Of a stretch of DNA of 64,000 nt, positions 53,178-64,000 are shown one piece after another. Positions within the stretch are counted from its first letter, which is position 1. Each line of letters begins with the position of its first letter. Position numbers and translations under genes: made by a program. The stretch is from assembly GCF_009870125.1 (NCBI RefSeq), contig NC_046679.1:6634001-6698000 (forward strand), written 5' to 3'. Below the pieces are notes generated by a model, which did no database searches, had not been told where the DNA came from, and saw only the letters and a list, made by a program, of their open reading frames with translations. This DNA comes from Drosophila pseudoobscura (lineage: Eukaryota > Arthropoda > Insecta > Diptera > Drosophilidae).

Positions 53178-55993
53178 ATGAGCACCACTCCGAAATGGTA
53201 CTGCCGCAACAAATCCCAGCCGATGCACACGTTCGCGGAAATCGGCAAATTGGGTCTGGAGCTACGCCGGATTAGCAAACGGATCGTGATCGATGTCAAT
53301 TCAGCGATATTCAGCGAGCATGTAAGTGGATATCTAAGCTGCGATCACCATAGACTCACGGCTCTGTTAGGATACCATTTTGGAGGAGTGCGAGCGCGTG
53401 GTGGAGCAGTACTGGAACCTGAAGGATGAGACAAAGAACGCCGACTTTCAGTCGCTCTCCAAGAAGATCAAACGCAGTCCCTACAACCAGCTGCTGATGA
53501 AGAAGTTCCATCTAGTGATGGAGCTGAACGACAGGCGCTTCTGTCAGCTGACCTTTGTGCTCAAGCGAACGGTGGGTTCTGCCTCCTACTCTGATACTGA
53601 TCTGATTGATGATCCCGTTTCAGTTGAGTTTACTGCTCCGCAAGTCCATGCAGTCGGAGATGTGGCTCAACTGGGCGCTGCACATCACCCAGCTGTACAA
53701 CAAGTGTCGCAAAGTGGAGAAGCCCCTGTTGCAGCCAGAAGTGGAGCTGGTCGAGGACGATTCGGACGATGGAGAGCCCAAGCTGAGCGGCAAGCGGAAG
53801 GAGGAGATGCATGCCAATGTGTGCAGCAACATGTTTCCGGGGCTACTACTCACGCTTAAGCCAATCGATTTTGGCTACGTTCTGCAGGTGGGTTTCGCCC
53901 TAGACCTATGACCTTTAAGGATTGTGTTTGATTTCTTTGCAGCTTGTTGCCCAGACACGTGTGGAGCAGAATGCTCTGGATCTGGTGTTCGGTCTGTTTA
54001 ACATGGGCGAGCAGGATGCCTGGCGAGAGCAGCAGAACCACGAGTCGACTTCCTCCAGCCTGGAGATCTTGCGCACTCTCAACATCTCCTTTGCCGCTGG
54101 CGACTATCCGCCGTACTGTGACTCTGCCCAGGACTGCAAGGCCATGCAGATTGCCGATGGCAATCTACAGCTTCAGGATGCCGACCAAGATCACCAGAGT
54201 CTGCGCTGCAAGCATACCGAGAGCTTTCTGCAGAAGGAGCGCGTGTTCATAGCCCAGCTGATAGCCAAGGCAACGGAGATAAGTCCGACCATCTTCGGTG
54301 GGTAATCACAATCATTCAGAGTATACTTCTATATGCCTATAATCTCCAACAGACAATGGCAAGGGCGGCACTGTGGACATGAACGTGTACATAGTGAAGG
54401 GATTGCGCTTGCTCTGGTCCTATGTGGGCATCATATTGGACCACATACTCCTCTGGTGGATAGACACGCCGGTATCCTGCTACAGTCTCACCCACATAGA
54501 CTCCATTCGCAGCTGGCTCTATCATCAGAATGTGAATGGTAAGGCACACCCAAACAAGGTGTCATCTATTTTGAACTGCATTTCCTTCCATCAGATATAC
54601 CGGAACCAGTATTCTCTACACTGCGTGGGATTGGGGAGATCCTGACTGGTTTTGTTTGCAATAACATTTGGGATCAGCTCTTTCGCCTGACTCTCATATC
54701 ATCGAACGACTCGAAGCGCCTGGTGGATGCGGTTGTGGAACAGTACCGCGATTGCCCCAAGAATGTGAGTGTGTGCCATACCTTATACTTTTCTTCCCAG
54801 TTGCAACTGTCCATACTGTATACAGGCTTCTGGAACCCCCACTGGCACTGTGTGGATCAGCATATTCGCGAATCTCGTGAATTTGAGCAATCAGTATTTC
54901 TCCAACTTGGAGGCCCACAACAACTCCAGCCTGCTGCCAGTGGCCGAGCAGATACCCATATTGCATAGGCTGGGTATGACCGAGAGGTACTAAAGAGGAG
55001 ATCTGTCACTTATGTGTGTCCAATTTCAGATCACTCTGTCCATTCGATGCGTCTGTGGGTCACCGAACAGGCCAAGCTGCTGTGCTGCGAGTGGCAAATG
55101 GATCGCTTCTTCCAGATTTTGGAGCACGATGTGAAGCTCTGCCTGAATGTATTCATCACCTTTAAACTGCCGAAACTCACTGCCGATCTAAGCGATATCC
55201 TCATGCTGGTCTGTGTGGCACTGCGGACCAAGCTGATAGCCGAAGTCAATGCCAATATAGACAAGTTAAAGGTACGGCTAGATATCAATCTGTTTCTTTT
55301 CTATCATTCTGTTTGTGATCCATAGAAAACCACCGACGAGTGTGTTCAGATATTGTCAGCGGTCTGTCGAGTCCTTAGTCTGGCAAATTTTACGCTCTGC
55401 TTTCCCTCAGCCAACTTTTGGCAGCGCGAGATCTACAACAACGAGGAGAAGAGCCTGTATGTGGGCTATGTGCTGGACGAGATCTACCTGCCCACCATAC
55501 GTGCCACCAAGGACATTGTCATACTGAAGCTCATCCTGAAGCTGATCTGCGAGGCCTGGCTGGACTTTATCTTCCAGAAGCGCATTCGTTTCAGCATCAA
55601 TGGAGCCGTCCGACTGCTCAACGACTTTGACGATGTCCGCGAATGGATCTTGGCCTGCACTTTGCTGGACGAACAGCAGCTGGAGAAGCTGAGCAATCAC
55701 GAGGTGCTGCGCATGTGCAAGGGTGTGGGCAAGATACTCCTGCGAAAGCCAGAGGATGTCATCTCCATTAGCCAATCGCCCAAGTACGACAAGAAGGCGG
55801 GTAAGTTAAGAGATAGGTTTTCGGGTTACCTGTTGGCTGATACCCCATTTGCTTCTTTACAGAGGACGCTGCCGGCCAGGACACCCAGCTGCCGTCGGAG
55901 ATGTTCGTCTCCAATCAGAAGCACTGGCTCCAGCTGCGTGCCAGCGGCGGCAGTGGCTTCCCCTTCCTGAAACTGTGCTGCGGCGATCTCTAG
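53178..55993 (+). CDS. ten-exon helical protein, possibly CCDC142 family
   Basis: Exons 53178-53321, 53371-53571, 53624-53887, 53943-54297, 54353-54538, 54595-54764, 54826-54973, 55030-55271, 55326-55800 and 55863-55993 all join in phase to 771 residues. The start at MSTTPKWYCRNKSQ is the first ATG of the open region. The protein appears almost wholly helical, with an acidic patch (ELVEDDSDDGEPKL) near 150. No signal peptide or clear membrane segment; LLWSYVGIILDHILLWWI near 350 is very hydrophobic but is probably a buried helix. The C-terminal end (HWLQLRASGGSG, then LKLCCGDL) and general layout remind me of the CCDC142 family, whose function is unknown. That assignment is a guess; the gene model itself is well supported by phase and splice sites. 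Confidence 0.8.
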
Positions 55994-56133
55994 GATTGTC
56001 TGGGCATACAAATGTGTTTATTGTGTTGCGCAAAATGCTTTACAAAAAGAGAAAGATCTAAAATATACGAGTATATAGAAAAGGGATGTGTAGGGTGGGG
56101 GGCGGAGGTGGGTGGGTTCTTGGAAGGATCCGC

Positions 56134-57286
56134 CTAGGCGGGCACTTTGCGACTAATGATCTTTACTAGCTCATCGACACGCTCGCTCTTGCCGGTAAAT
56201 TGTTTTGGATGCGGTCCAATCATCTGAATGATCATTGGTACGTCTTGCGAGACCTAAAAACAAAACGAAGAATAATGAAAAATATGCCAATTGTTGACAG
56301 CTGTCAACGCGAAATGGGTATATAGGTCAATACCTCGATGAAGCGTGCGAGGGCCTTCAATGTGCGGTAGATCTGATCTTCGTTGGGACTGCTCTGGAAG
56401 AACTGCAGAATGGCCATGGCCAGCTCCACGGCGATGTCATCAAAGACCTAATAAAACCCGATCAGATATTAGTAAAGTACTTCTGACGTTGGGGCCTCCT
56501 TTCATACCACAGTCTTCACTTCCTTGATGGCAATATTGTAGAGGATCATGCTTCCAATGTTTTTCAACTGCGGGCAATTGGAGAGGATGCAGTGGACGGC
56601 CACCTTGGTGGTGACACGTATATTGGAGGTTGTCTGGCCATTGTATTCCCACTCGGAGATGTAGAGCAGCCATTCGGAGGGACCAACGTTCTCAAAGAGG
56701 TTGCACATCTGTTGAACAGATCATAAATATATGGTGTGGCAAATGGTTGCTTTATTGCCCTCTACTCACAAACATGGCCCAGGCCTGCTGCTCCTCGGGT
56801 GTGTGCTTATCAATGTCCTGGGCAAAGTTCATCAGCGTATGATCCCGGCGATCCTGGTGCAAAATAATGATCACATCGTCCTTGAGTGCCGCATAGGCCA
56901 ATGTCCGTATCAGATGTATCCGTGTGTCTGGGGAAAAAGCCTGAGTGTCGCGCAGTACTCGCTGCACGAAGACCAGAAAATTGTCACCCAATGCCCAGGA
57001 GCCATCGTCCTCGATCAAATACTGATGCAGCTCCTCCATGGCCACCTCCTCCTCTTTGTAGATCTTGCCATCCAGCAGTTTCACTAGGCTCTCTAGTTCA
57101 GTCTTTATCTGTGACGAAACGATACCAATACCATTTCAAATCCCTTTCCTTCTTCTATTTTAAATGACTTACATCGATGTCTTTGCAGACCAGCGCCGGT
57201 TCGCGCGGTATCTCTTTCTCCTCCGTGGACTTGGAGCGCTCCTTGCCATTTTGCGGCTGCTGTTGTTGGGCTGCGTGCTCTGACAT
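56134..57286 (-). CDS. PUL-domain-like armadillo-repeat protein
   Basis: Minus-strand exons 57286-57173, 57108-56770, 56708-56508, 56447-56334 and 56253-56134, all phase 0, encode 295 residues. After a Gln-rich, charged leader (MSEHAAQQQQPQ) the chain is all helical: LVKLLDGKIYKEEE, RIHLIRTLAYAALKDD, MCNLFENVGPSEWLL, KVAVHCILSNCPQL, MILYNIAI, VFDDIAVELAMAILQFFQ and QIYRTLKALARFIE. This order fits the PUL domain (PLAA/Ufd3, and PPPDE-linked proteins), an armadillo-like fold that binds the C-terminus of p97/VCP. It is mainly the domain on its own. Its 3' end converges with the previous gene with 140 bp between the stops. Function by homology only, and the domain call is tentative. Confidence 0.7.
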
Positions 57287-58854
57287 CTTTTGTCTATAAA
57301 TAGTCGAGTGAGGAAATTAATAAAATAAATTTCTGTATTTAAAAATAAGTATCTACATATGTGGATGGGAGAGGGGCCTGCAGCAGAACAGGCCATACGC
57401 CATTATGGCCATTAATTGTACTGCTTTTCACCTTTTTATGATGTATGCTTATTTTTTTACGAGCCGCACGGCCTCTTCTTTCCATCTCAATGTTGTAATT
57501 TAAAGTCCAATTATCGTGCGATCGTGCCGAAATGTTTACAATTTCGACACAAGAAAATATGCGAGGAATTCCCATTTTTCATATGGTAAACAAAGAGGCG
57601 GAAAAACTCTCAATGTTGCAAAAATGAACAACGATTTGGGCAATGGGTAAACGGGGAAAATGGCCAAAGCCGGCGGCGACAGCAATTGGTAGAGACAAAA
57701 CAGGACAGAGAAAAAGTTGTCAAACCGAAGTGTGACAGTAAAACTGAGAAAAACTCAAAATAGCCGCGGTATTTATAGGTCTTTTACTTTACGTAGACAA
57801 AAAAGCGAAATAACAAGGTACAGAAGATTCGAACAGGCAACAGGAAAAACCTATGCAATGCGATACAGAAGGGCCATGGTATGGCATCTCTACTGCACTT
57901 ATGGATACTCATAATCGCATTATGCATTCGAATTACGTCAATTAATTAGCTTAATTTATACTTTTCCAAATTACTCACATGCTATTTTAGTAGAAGTGAC
58001 ACAGAAATTCCTTCACTTTCGACACCGATTCCGGTCACGGAAAACCGAACAAAAAAACACACACAAAAAGGCCAAATCGGAACGTGGCACAGAGTTGCGA
58101 TTTGTTTATACGAAATTTTACAATATTAATTTATTTTTCCAGATCAAATTTATTTCTATGCTGCTGGGGGCTGTTGCGTTTGTTGCAACTTTTTCTGAGG
58201 AGTACGCGAACCGAACCGTTCCCACAGAGAATCGATTCGAAATTGCCTCTGTTTTAGCCGAAAAAATCCCGTGAAAGTCTCTGCTGGTGTGGAAATCTTT
58301 TCGGAAAATGCACACTTGGCCACGAGAGCGTGTGTGATGTACATAGGCATCGGTGAGTATGTTTTCGTTTGCTTCGCATCGGGTTTTTTATAAATAGACG
58401 GTCGGTTCTCTCAAATGTGTTCTGCCTATGCAGCTACACTGCTCGAAAATCAGTGCAGATGCTTATGCTCTTTAAGAATTTCAATTTAAATACCCCCCTG
58501 TATGTTGAACCCTTGGCAAGGGCAAGGACCAAGCACCAAACACCAAGGACCGCAAACGTCAATGCAATGTCGTTCGACTGGGGAATGGGGGATGGAGGGG
58601 GTCCATCGAAGAGCTGGGTAAGGTCGGGAAAAACACAAAAAGCTATTAACTGGCAACCAAAATACATTCAACGCTCCGCAGGACGTCCTGTCACACTCTG
58701 AAAGCAACAAGTCTCACATTGCGTATCCGACATGTTGACCGAGGCCCAAGCCAGCGCTCCATTCATTTGGCTCTCGAGTGTTAAGCGAAGCGGGCGTTGC
58801 TCAAACTATAAACGGATCCTAATAATTTACAATATTTTTCATTTTCTGATCATC
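57287..58854. other. spacer and CCAP upstream region
   Basis: 1.57 kb with no coding frame of note. It carries the upstream DNA of the PUL gene on one side and the CCAP promoter and 5' UTR on the other. Confidence 0.55.
58389..58396 (+). promoter_or_regulatory. TATA box, probable CCAP promoter
   Basis: TATAAATA lies 466 bp upstream of the CCAP start codon, with a weak initiator (TCAAAT) about 23 bp downstream. TATA promoters suit a gene expressed in few neurons. Confidence 0.45.
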
Positions 58855-59719
58855 ATGAAGAGTTCTCTTAAAATGTGCCTGGGCCTGGTGGTGCTCCTGA
58901 TTTGCATGCTCTCGGGCAATGCATCGCTGGAGAGGGAAAACAATGAAGTGAATAACTTGGCGAATGTGAGTTCAACACACTATCAGGATGTGTTCTAGCT
59001 CGTTTATTTAGGGACTTAAGCAATGAATAATGCGTATAAGATATGGTTCAAATGAAGCGTCCCTGAACTTCACAATCTAAGCTGATAGCACAAAATATTT
59101 CATCACAGCTTGTCTATAAGTGAAATGACACAATTGTGATAATATTTCGTTGGGTTTGCTGCCATTCCATAAAAGAAAATCCCCTGCCGCGGTGTCAGAA
59201 TTTCACAAAAAACCATTAAACATAAGTGCAGCTTTTAAATATGACTCAATTGCAGTCCCATTCAAATCGTTCATGTTTTTCTTTGCACAGCACAAACTCA
59301 GCGGAGTTATACAGTGGAAGTACGAGAAGCGACCCTTTTGCAATGCCTTCACAGGTAACATTCCCAAGAGTCCCAGATTTCCAGGTGCATTTCATCCCAT
59401 TCCCATTCAAATATCTGCAGGATGTGGACGCAAACGTACTTCGTATCCCTCGTATCCGCCCTTTTCGCTGATAAAACGCAACGAGCTTGAGGAAAAGCCC
59501 TATAACAATGAGTATTTGTCGGAGGGACTGAGTGATCTGATCGATATCAATGCCGAGCCAGCTGTGGAGAATGTGCAAAAGCAAATAATGTCCCAGGCGA
59601 AGATCTTCGAGGCCATCAAGGAGGCCAGCAAGGAGATCTTCAGACAGAAGAGCAACAGACAGAAAATGTTGGAGAATGGACAGCGGCTTCAAATGCAGGA
59701 GGAGCGTGAGAATATTTAA
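58855..59719 (+). CDS. CCAP: crustacean cardioactive peptide precursor
   Basis: Exons 58855-58965, 59291-59354 and 59421-59719 encode 157 residues (about 155 in D. melanogaster). A signal peptide (CLGLVVLLICMLSGNAS) is followed by a short propeptide and then KRPFCNAFTGCGRKR: the mature peptide PFCNAFTGC, with a disulfide between its two cysteines, an amidation glycine and dibasic cleavage sites on both sides. Intron 2 (66 nt, phase 1) interrupts the mature peptide between Thr and Gly. The rest is a helical, charged C-terminal propeptide (EAIKEASKEIFRQKSNRQK). CCAP neurons drive the ecdysis motor programme, heart rate changes and wing expansion through the GPCR CCAP-R. A polyadenylation signal AATAAA lies at about 59880. 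Confidence 0.98.
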
Positions 59720-60889
59720 AGGCCAACGAACTGACGACCCCCCCACGCCAACCCGCCACGACACAACATCGATAGTTATCACAACGGTTCTGTTATTGTA
59801 TATAATACATACATACATACACTATATATCTATATATTTGACCCTGAATTAAGAGAGAGATTCTACATTGAAAGCATCCAATAAAAATTGTTGACTTGAT
59901 GTGGACTGTGCTTTGAGTGTTTCTTTAATAGTCCGGAATAAAACCTTTGAAAGAATCTAAATGGTGATGGCATAGTGTTAGAAAATGAGATCTTTTTAAG
60001 AGATAAAATTAGTTCAGAGGCCTGGTTGAGTAGGTCTTATGACCACCTTCTGAACTGGTAAAGCAAAAACTTTAATAATAATTCAAAAGCCGTTTTTGGG
60101 TGAGTTTTTGCACGGTATATATATGATATCTACAGCGCCGAAACCTATAAATACTTATGGATCATAAACAGAAAGATATGGGCATTCATATAATGTATAA
60201 ATAGGTTTCCAAAAAAAGGTTTTCATTCAAGCAAAAGTGGAAATTTCATTCCATTTTTTTAAAGGTTTTCAAACTTTGTGACATCTTTATAATATCTTTT
60301 TGTAGGGTAAGATATTTCTTTAATATTTTATATCTTTAGGGGACTTAGTTACCAACCAAATAAGCTACTAATCATTAAAATTGTTCAAGGACTGGTAAAG
60401 TTGTGAGTTTTATAGTAAATGAACTTGTGAAGCCAATACCTAAGTCCTCCAATAGCTATGTACACACGTGTACCATTCTTTCAAATACAGACTACCATCT
60501 GCATTTACAGAACGTGTACCAATGGAACCGTTTTCCGAAAAGCCCCCACCCTGCAGACCCCACGGCCGGGCCTATTTGAATATCATTATAATGAAATGAT
60601 TGGATAGTTATCACAAAGATTTTATTTCGGTAGTACATAATACTAGTAAATAGTACGTATATAAATATAATTAGAAATAATTTAGTTGGCAGGCACACTA
60701 CTGACATTGATATTTTTTTTGTTTTTGTTTGATAATGCTTATCGGTAGTCGCTTTGGGAACCAGAACCGTTGATAATGATAAGACCACTTAATCATTTCA
60801 CTGCTATCTTAATCTGAATAATCAAAGCAAATCGATAGACTGGCGCACTGGCATTGGTGTAGAATTTCATAATTATGCATATTTTTTGT
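59720..60889. other. spacer between CCAP and the P450 gene
   Basis: 1.17 kb, AT-rich. It holds the CCAP 3' UTR (to about 59.9 kb), GTACACACGTGTACC near 60460 (a palindrome around CACGTG) and no coding frame. Confidence 0.6.
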
Positions 60890-62558
60890 TCACTTGGGCA
60901 GTCTCTTGGACAGACGCACCTTGACCCCATTCTTGGGCAGAAGGGCAATGCCGCTGTTCTCGAACTCGAGCTGACGTTTGCTCATCACTTCGACGTTGAA
61001 GTTCTTGAGGACATTGATAATGGCCAGCTTGGCATTCAGGAGTCCCATGCGCTGGGCTATGCAGATCCTGGGTCCTTCGCCGAAGGGCATGAAGGCCGTG
61101 GGACTGAAGTTGCGATTCTCCTCCGAGTAGCGATCGGGATCGTACGTTTCGGGCTCCGGGAAGTATTCGGCGTCGTGATGTATGCCATAGAGAGAGATGA
61201 CCACCGGAGTGCCCTTCGGGATGACATGATCGGTGTCCGGTACGGTGTAGTCTTGGGTGCATTCGCGATTCAGCATTGGAAGGCCCGGATACTTGCGCAG
61301 CGACTCCTGCACGCACAGATCAAGGAACTCCATCTTTTGCAGCGCGTCGTAGGTGATGTGTCCATCGTTCTTGGCCAGTGTCTCGTCCACCTCGGTCTGC
61401 AGGCGCTCCAGCAGTTCCGGATACTGGGCCAGCTCGAACAGAACGAAGGCAGCCGTGGATCCGGTAGTCTCCTGCCCGGCAATGTAGAATATGAAAGCCT
61501 GAGCCGTGATGGACTCCAAGGAAATGCACTTGATTTGGTCTGAGATCAAAAAGAAACTGCTTCACACAACTGTGTTATGGGAGACGATGTTCAGGCACTC
61601 ACCGGTAGCGGACTTTTGTATTTTCCATATGTTCTCATCGCTCTCGTCCACTGCACCCGTATTCCTCAGCTCCATGAGCAGCTGGAGCAAGTCCTTGCGC
61701 ACAATACCATGCTTTTCGCGGTACTCGATGGTCTCCTTGACAATTTCCAGCATTGCCAGGGCCACCTGGTTCTTGAATCCCAACGAGAATAGGAACTTTG
61801 CCACACTGCAAATAAACAAACAGCTCTTTAGCCCTGACTCGGACTGGGATGGGATTGGCATGGACTTACGATGGCACTAGGAATATCATCATTCCAAACA
61901 TAGTCGTGAAGCGAGTGTTGCGGCGTGCGATTGTCACCAGGTTCCGGAACTTGTTGTCCGGTGTCAGGTAGCTGTTCATTTCCAGGCCAAAGATGGTCGA
62001 CGCAATTATGTCGATGGCATAGGTTTGCATCACAGTCTTCAGATCCACCTCCTGGGAGCCCTGTTCCGGTAGAGTCTTCTGCAAATGGTTGACCATATTG
62101 TTGGCGATCTCCTCGGAGGTGCTGAACATTCCCTTGAGCTTGCCGGACGTAAAGCAGGGGGACAGCTTGTGGCGCATTGAACGCCAGCTCTGGCCACGTA
62201 GGGCAAATATCGAGCCGGACAACGGATCGTTGACTTCATCGACATACACGCCCCGATCATGGAAGCTGGCGAAATCCTGAGCCAGCACGCGTCGTGCCAG
62301 GGCCGCATCGCGCACTAAAACAGCCGGACGGAAGAGCAAGTAAATGCCCAGAAAGCGTTCCTTGCTCTTCTGATATGCATCGTAGATGGCCATGCCCATG
62401 CCCTTCTCCCGCCGCCAGACACTGTCCAGACATCCGAATGGTATAGTGGAATGCCTATCAAAGGGAAATCCGCGCCGCTCCCAGTACTGGTAATGGTGCT
62501 TCAAATAGAACCAACCCAACGCCAAGAGGGTGCCCGCCAGCACAATGAGGGAAAACAT
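60890..62558 (-). CDS. CYP6-family cytochrome P450 (Cyp6d4-like)
   Basis: Minus-strand exons 62558-61870, 61805-61603 and 61539-60890 encode 513 residues, the microsomal P450 length. An N-terminal anchor (FSLIVLAGTLLALGWFYL) is followed by CYP6 landmarks: WRSMRHKLSPCFTSGKLKGM (C-helix), AGQETTGST (I-helix, AGxxT), ESLRKYP (K-helix ExxR), YDPDRYSEEN (PERF-like) and the heme loop FGEGPRICIAQRMG with its cysteine ligand. CYP6 enzymes oxidise plant toxins and insecticides in the ER membrane with NADPH-P450 reductase. I chose the ATG at 62558 because the in-frame ATG at 62654 overlaps the TATA box and lies upstream of the initiator. Cyp6d4 is my best guess from gene order; other CYP6D members cannot be excluded. 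Confidence 0.9.
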
Positions 62559-62624
62559 ATTGCAACTGAATCTGATTCTTTCTGTATTCTCCAACGCGAC
62601 GTAACTCGAAGCCCGTCTATAGTC

Positions 62625-62659
62625 AACTGAAGCGTTGCTCAGACTACTCTTCATTTATA
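62625..62659 (-). promoter_or_regulatory. TATA box and initiator of the P450 gene
   Basis: On the minus strand TATAAA occupies 62659-62654 and TCAGTT (Inr, TCAKTY) 62630-62625, with the presumed +1 A at 62628, 31 bp from the start of the TATA box. This predicts a 70-nt 5' UTR before the start codon at 62558. Confidence 0.7.
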
Positions 62660-63098
62660 GAGGCAGCGATTCCGTGCCGTAACCGACTCTGTCGGGGCAG
62701 GGCAGTGTTCTCTTTTCATAGATAAGCTTTGTAAAGAGCGATAGGTGTGGCGAAATTAAATAAGAGAACCTGTTCGCTGTTCGGAGTAGAGCTGCGTGGC
62801 CTTTGAGTATAAAACAAATCTGTATTTCAATTGATCGCTACTTAAACGAAAACCTTTATTCCACAAATTCTACGATTGGGCTGCTCCGTGGCGGAGATAT
62901 AAATGTTGTACACGTCTTGAGGGATCACACAATAATACAAAAGTTTCATTTCGACTAAAACACTTCAGGGAGATACATATTATGTATAAACGGTAGAAAA
63001 TATTCATCCATCAATAACAGCACTTAACTAATAGAAAAGCCTCGAAACTACAGAATGCTACGTAATTCTTTTAGATATAAATACTCCTCTGGGGCAAA
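62660..63098. other. spacer between the P450 promoter and the helicase 3' end
   Basis: 440 bp, AT-rich. It holds upstream DNA of the P450 gene and the 3' UTR of the helicase gene. Nothing else seen. Confidence 0.6.
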
Positions 63099-64000
63099 CT
63101 ACAGCACTTTCGCATCGATAATCTCAAATTTGAGGTCGAACTGCTGATCGAAGCCCATCAGACAGTCGGACATCATATACAATGTGAGCTGCAGTCGGCC
63201 ACGGCGCGGAGTGGCCTGAAAGGAAATGCGATTGGTGGTGCGCTGTCCGCGCACCGTGAGACGCTTCATTGCCAGAAGCTCGTCGTTGGCCTGGGAGCCC
63301 AGTGTCAGGAACCAGGCCTCGTTCTTCGGCTTGGGATACTTTGGACAGTGAACCGTATAGCTGCCTTGTCCACCGGCTCGACGATGCCCGCTTCCGCTGA
63401 CATTCAGACGCTGCAGATCAATCCTGAGAACATAGTCCTCGTTGGCATGCAGCTGCATCCATGTGTTGGTCTCCTCAAAGGGCAGCGGTCGCTTGGCGTA
63501 CTCCTCTTCCATAAAGCGACCTTCCACGGATATTTTTAGCGCAATCTCAGGCAGATCTTGGATGACCTGAAATGGTAACTGTTTAGAGAAAAAATCTATG
63601 GTGGAAGGTGACATCCAATGCTTACCTTGTACATCTGCTCAATCTCATGCTCTTCGAAGGCATCACGCAGCGGTGCAGCCAGCACAGCATACTCTTTCCT
63701 GCACAGCTCTTTGAGAACAGGGAGCGTCAAATAGTCGTGCTCCGCATGGGTGATGTTCAAGAAGGCATCCACATTATCCTCATTTACATTGGGTAACGTG
63801 AGGAATTCGCTGGCATCGAACCAGCGCGCCTGGATGACACTCTGCATTAGCTGTTGCACCACCAATGTGGTCGACAGCCAGCCACGCTCCGCCGTGTAGT
63901 CCACCATTGCCTGCATCACACGCGTGGCGTTGTCCAGAGCGGACTTTGTGTCCGTCAGGTAGTCCGAATTGGGCAGCGAGTGCCGCGAGAAGTGAGCCTG
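63099..64000 (-). CDS. ASCC3-like Ski2 helicase, C-terminal Sec63 part
   Basis: Two minus-strand exons are visible, 64000-63626 (open to the window edge) and 63566-63099, giving about 280 C-terminal residues. AHFSRHSLPNSDYLTDTKS, VMQAMVDYTAERGWL and VIQARWFD correspond to the second Sec63 domain of ASCC3 (human QAHLSRAMLP, CQAMLDVAANQGWL, VIQGRWL). The FN3/C2-like end (EDYVLRIDLQRLNV, EAWFLTLG, RLQLTLYMMSDCLMGFDQQ) matches YFMSDCYLGLDQQYD of ASCC3 better than Brr2. ASCC3 is a 3'-5' helicase with two Ski2-like cassettes that acts in alkylation repair and in splitting collided ribosomes. The helicase cassettes lie beyond the right edge. Confidence 0.82.

Noticed and set aside
63099-63614. Assignment of the right-edge gene to Brr2 rather than ASCC3
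   Set aside because: The C-terminal SDC-x-x-G-x-DQQ-x-D pattern and the sequence around GWL and VIQARW fit ASCC3 better, though only the C-terminal part is visible.

Overview
This window is nuclear DNA from a fruit fly of the genus Drosophila (subgenus Sophophora; obscura group is my tentative guess). The evidence is 55-70 nt GT-AG introns, AT-rich spacers, CAG/CAA repeats inside coding exons, and near full-length matches, from memory, to D. melanogaster proteins such as Dicer-1, HP1c, winged eye, IRP-1A and CCAP. I recall most of these at cytological region 94C on chromosome arm 3R, so the window looks like a conserved block of Muller element E. No bacterial, CRISPR, rRNA or tRNA features were seen.

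Layout. 1-1040: 3' end of a neprilysin-like gene that has lost the zinc-binding motif. 1041-8490: 7.4 kb without recognisable genes, ending at a leftward-pointing core promoter (about 8.5 kb). 8818-12601: three tightly packed plus-strand genes, rumi (ER O-glucosyltransferase), a rumi paralog without KDEL, and mitochondrial GTPase 1. 12669-13358: HP1c, minus strand. 13991-16442: vreteno (piRNA-pathway Tudor/MYND protein). 16831-18619: a DUF2439 protein with a degenerate SNF2 helicase C-lobe, minus strand. 20457-27535: Dicer-1. 28300-29418: a TAK1-like kinase. 31660-33961: a four-TM claudin-like protein with a polyQ leader, minus strand. 34782-35933: RNF220-like RING E3. 36556-37147: a possible orphan gene, minus strand. 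38280-41350: IRP-1A/cytosolic aconitase. 43160-51681: winged eye (tandem-Tudor/BAH chromatin protein). 53178-55993: a ten-exon gene, possibly CCDC142 family. 56134-57286: a PUL-domain-like protein, minus strand. 58855-59719: the neuropeptide gene CCAP. 60890-62558: a CYP6-family P450, minus strand. 63099-64000: the 3' end of an ASCC3-like helicase, minus strand.

Working together. Most are housekeeping genes sitting close together, and several start next to clusters of the pentamer CGATA (DREF/BEAF-32-type sites). Three proteins act in small-RNA or heterochromatin biology (HP1c, vreteno, Dicer-1). The tissue-specific genes near the right end (CCAP, the P450) instead have TATA boxes. Two homologous pieces of a degenerate retroelement, in opposite orientations, lie in the Dicer-1 and IRP-1A upstream regions. 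Two other dispersed repeat pairs occur, one of about 430 bp lying upstream of both vreteno and winged eye.

All exon coordinates were derived by hand from splice signals and phase. Every multi-exon model given for a recognised gene stays in frame throughout.
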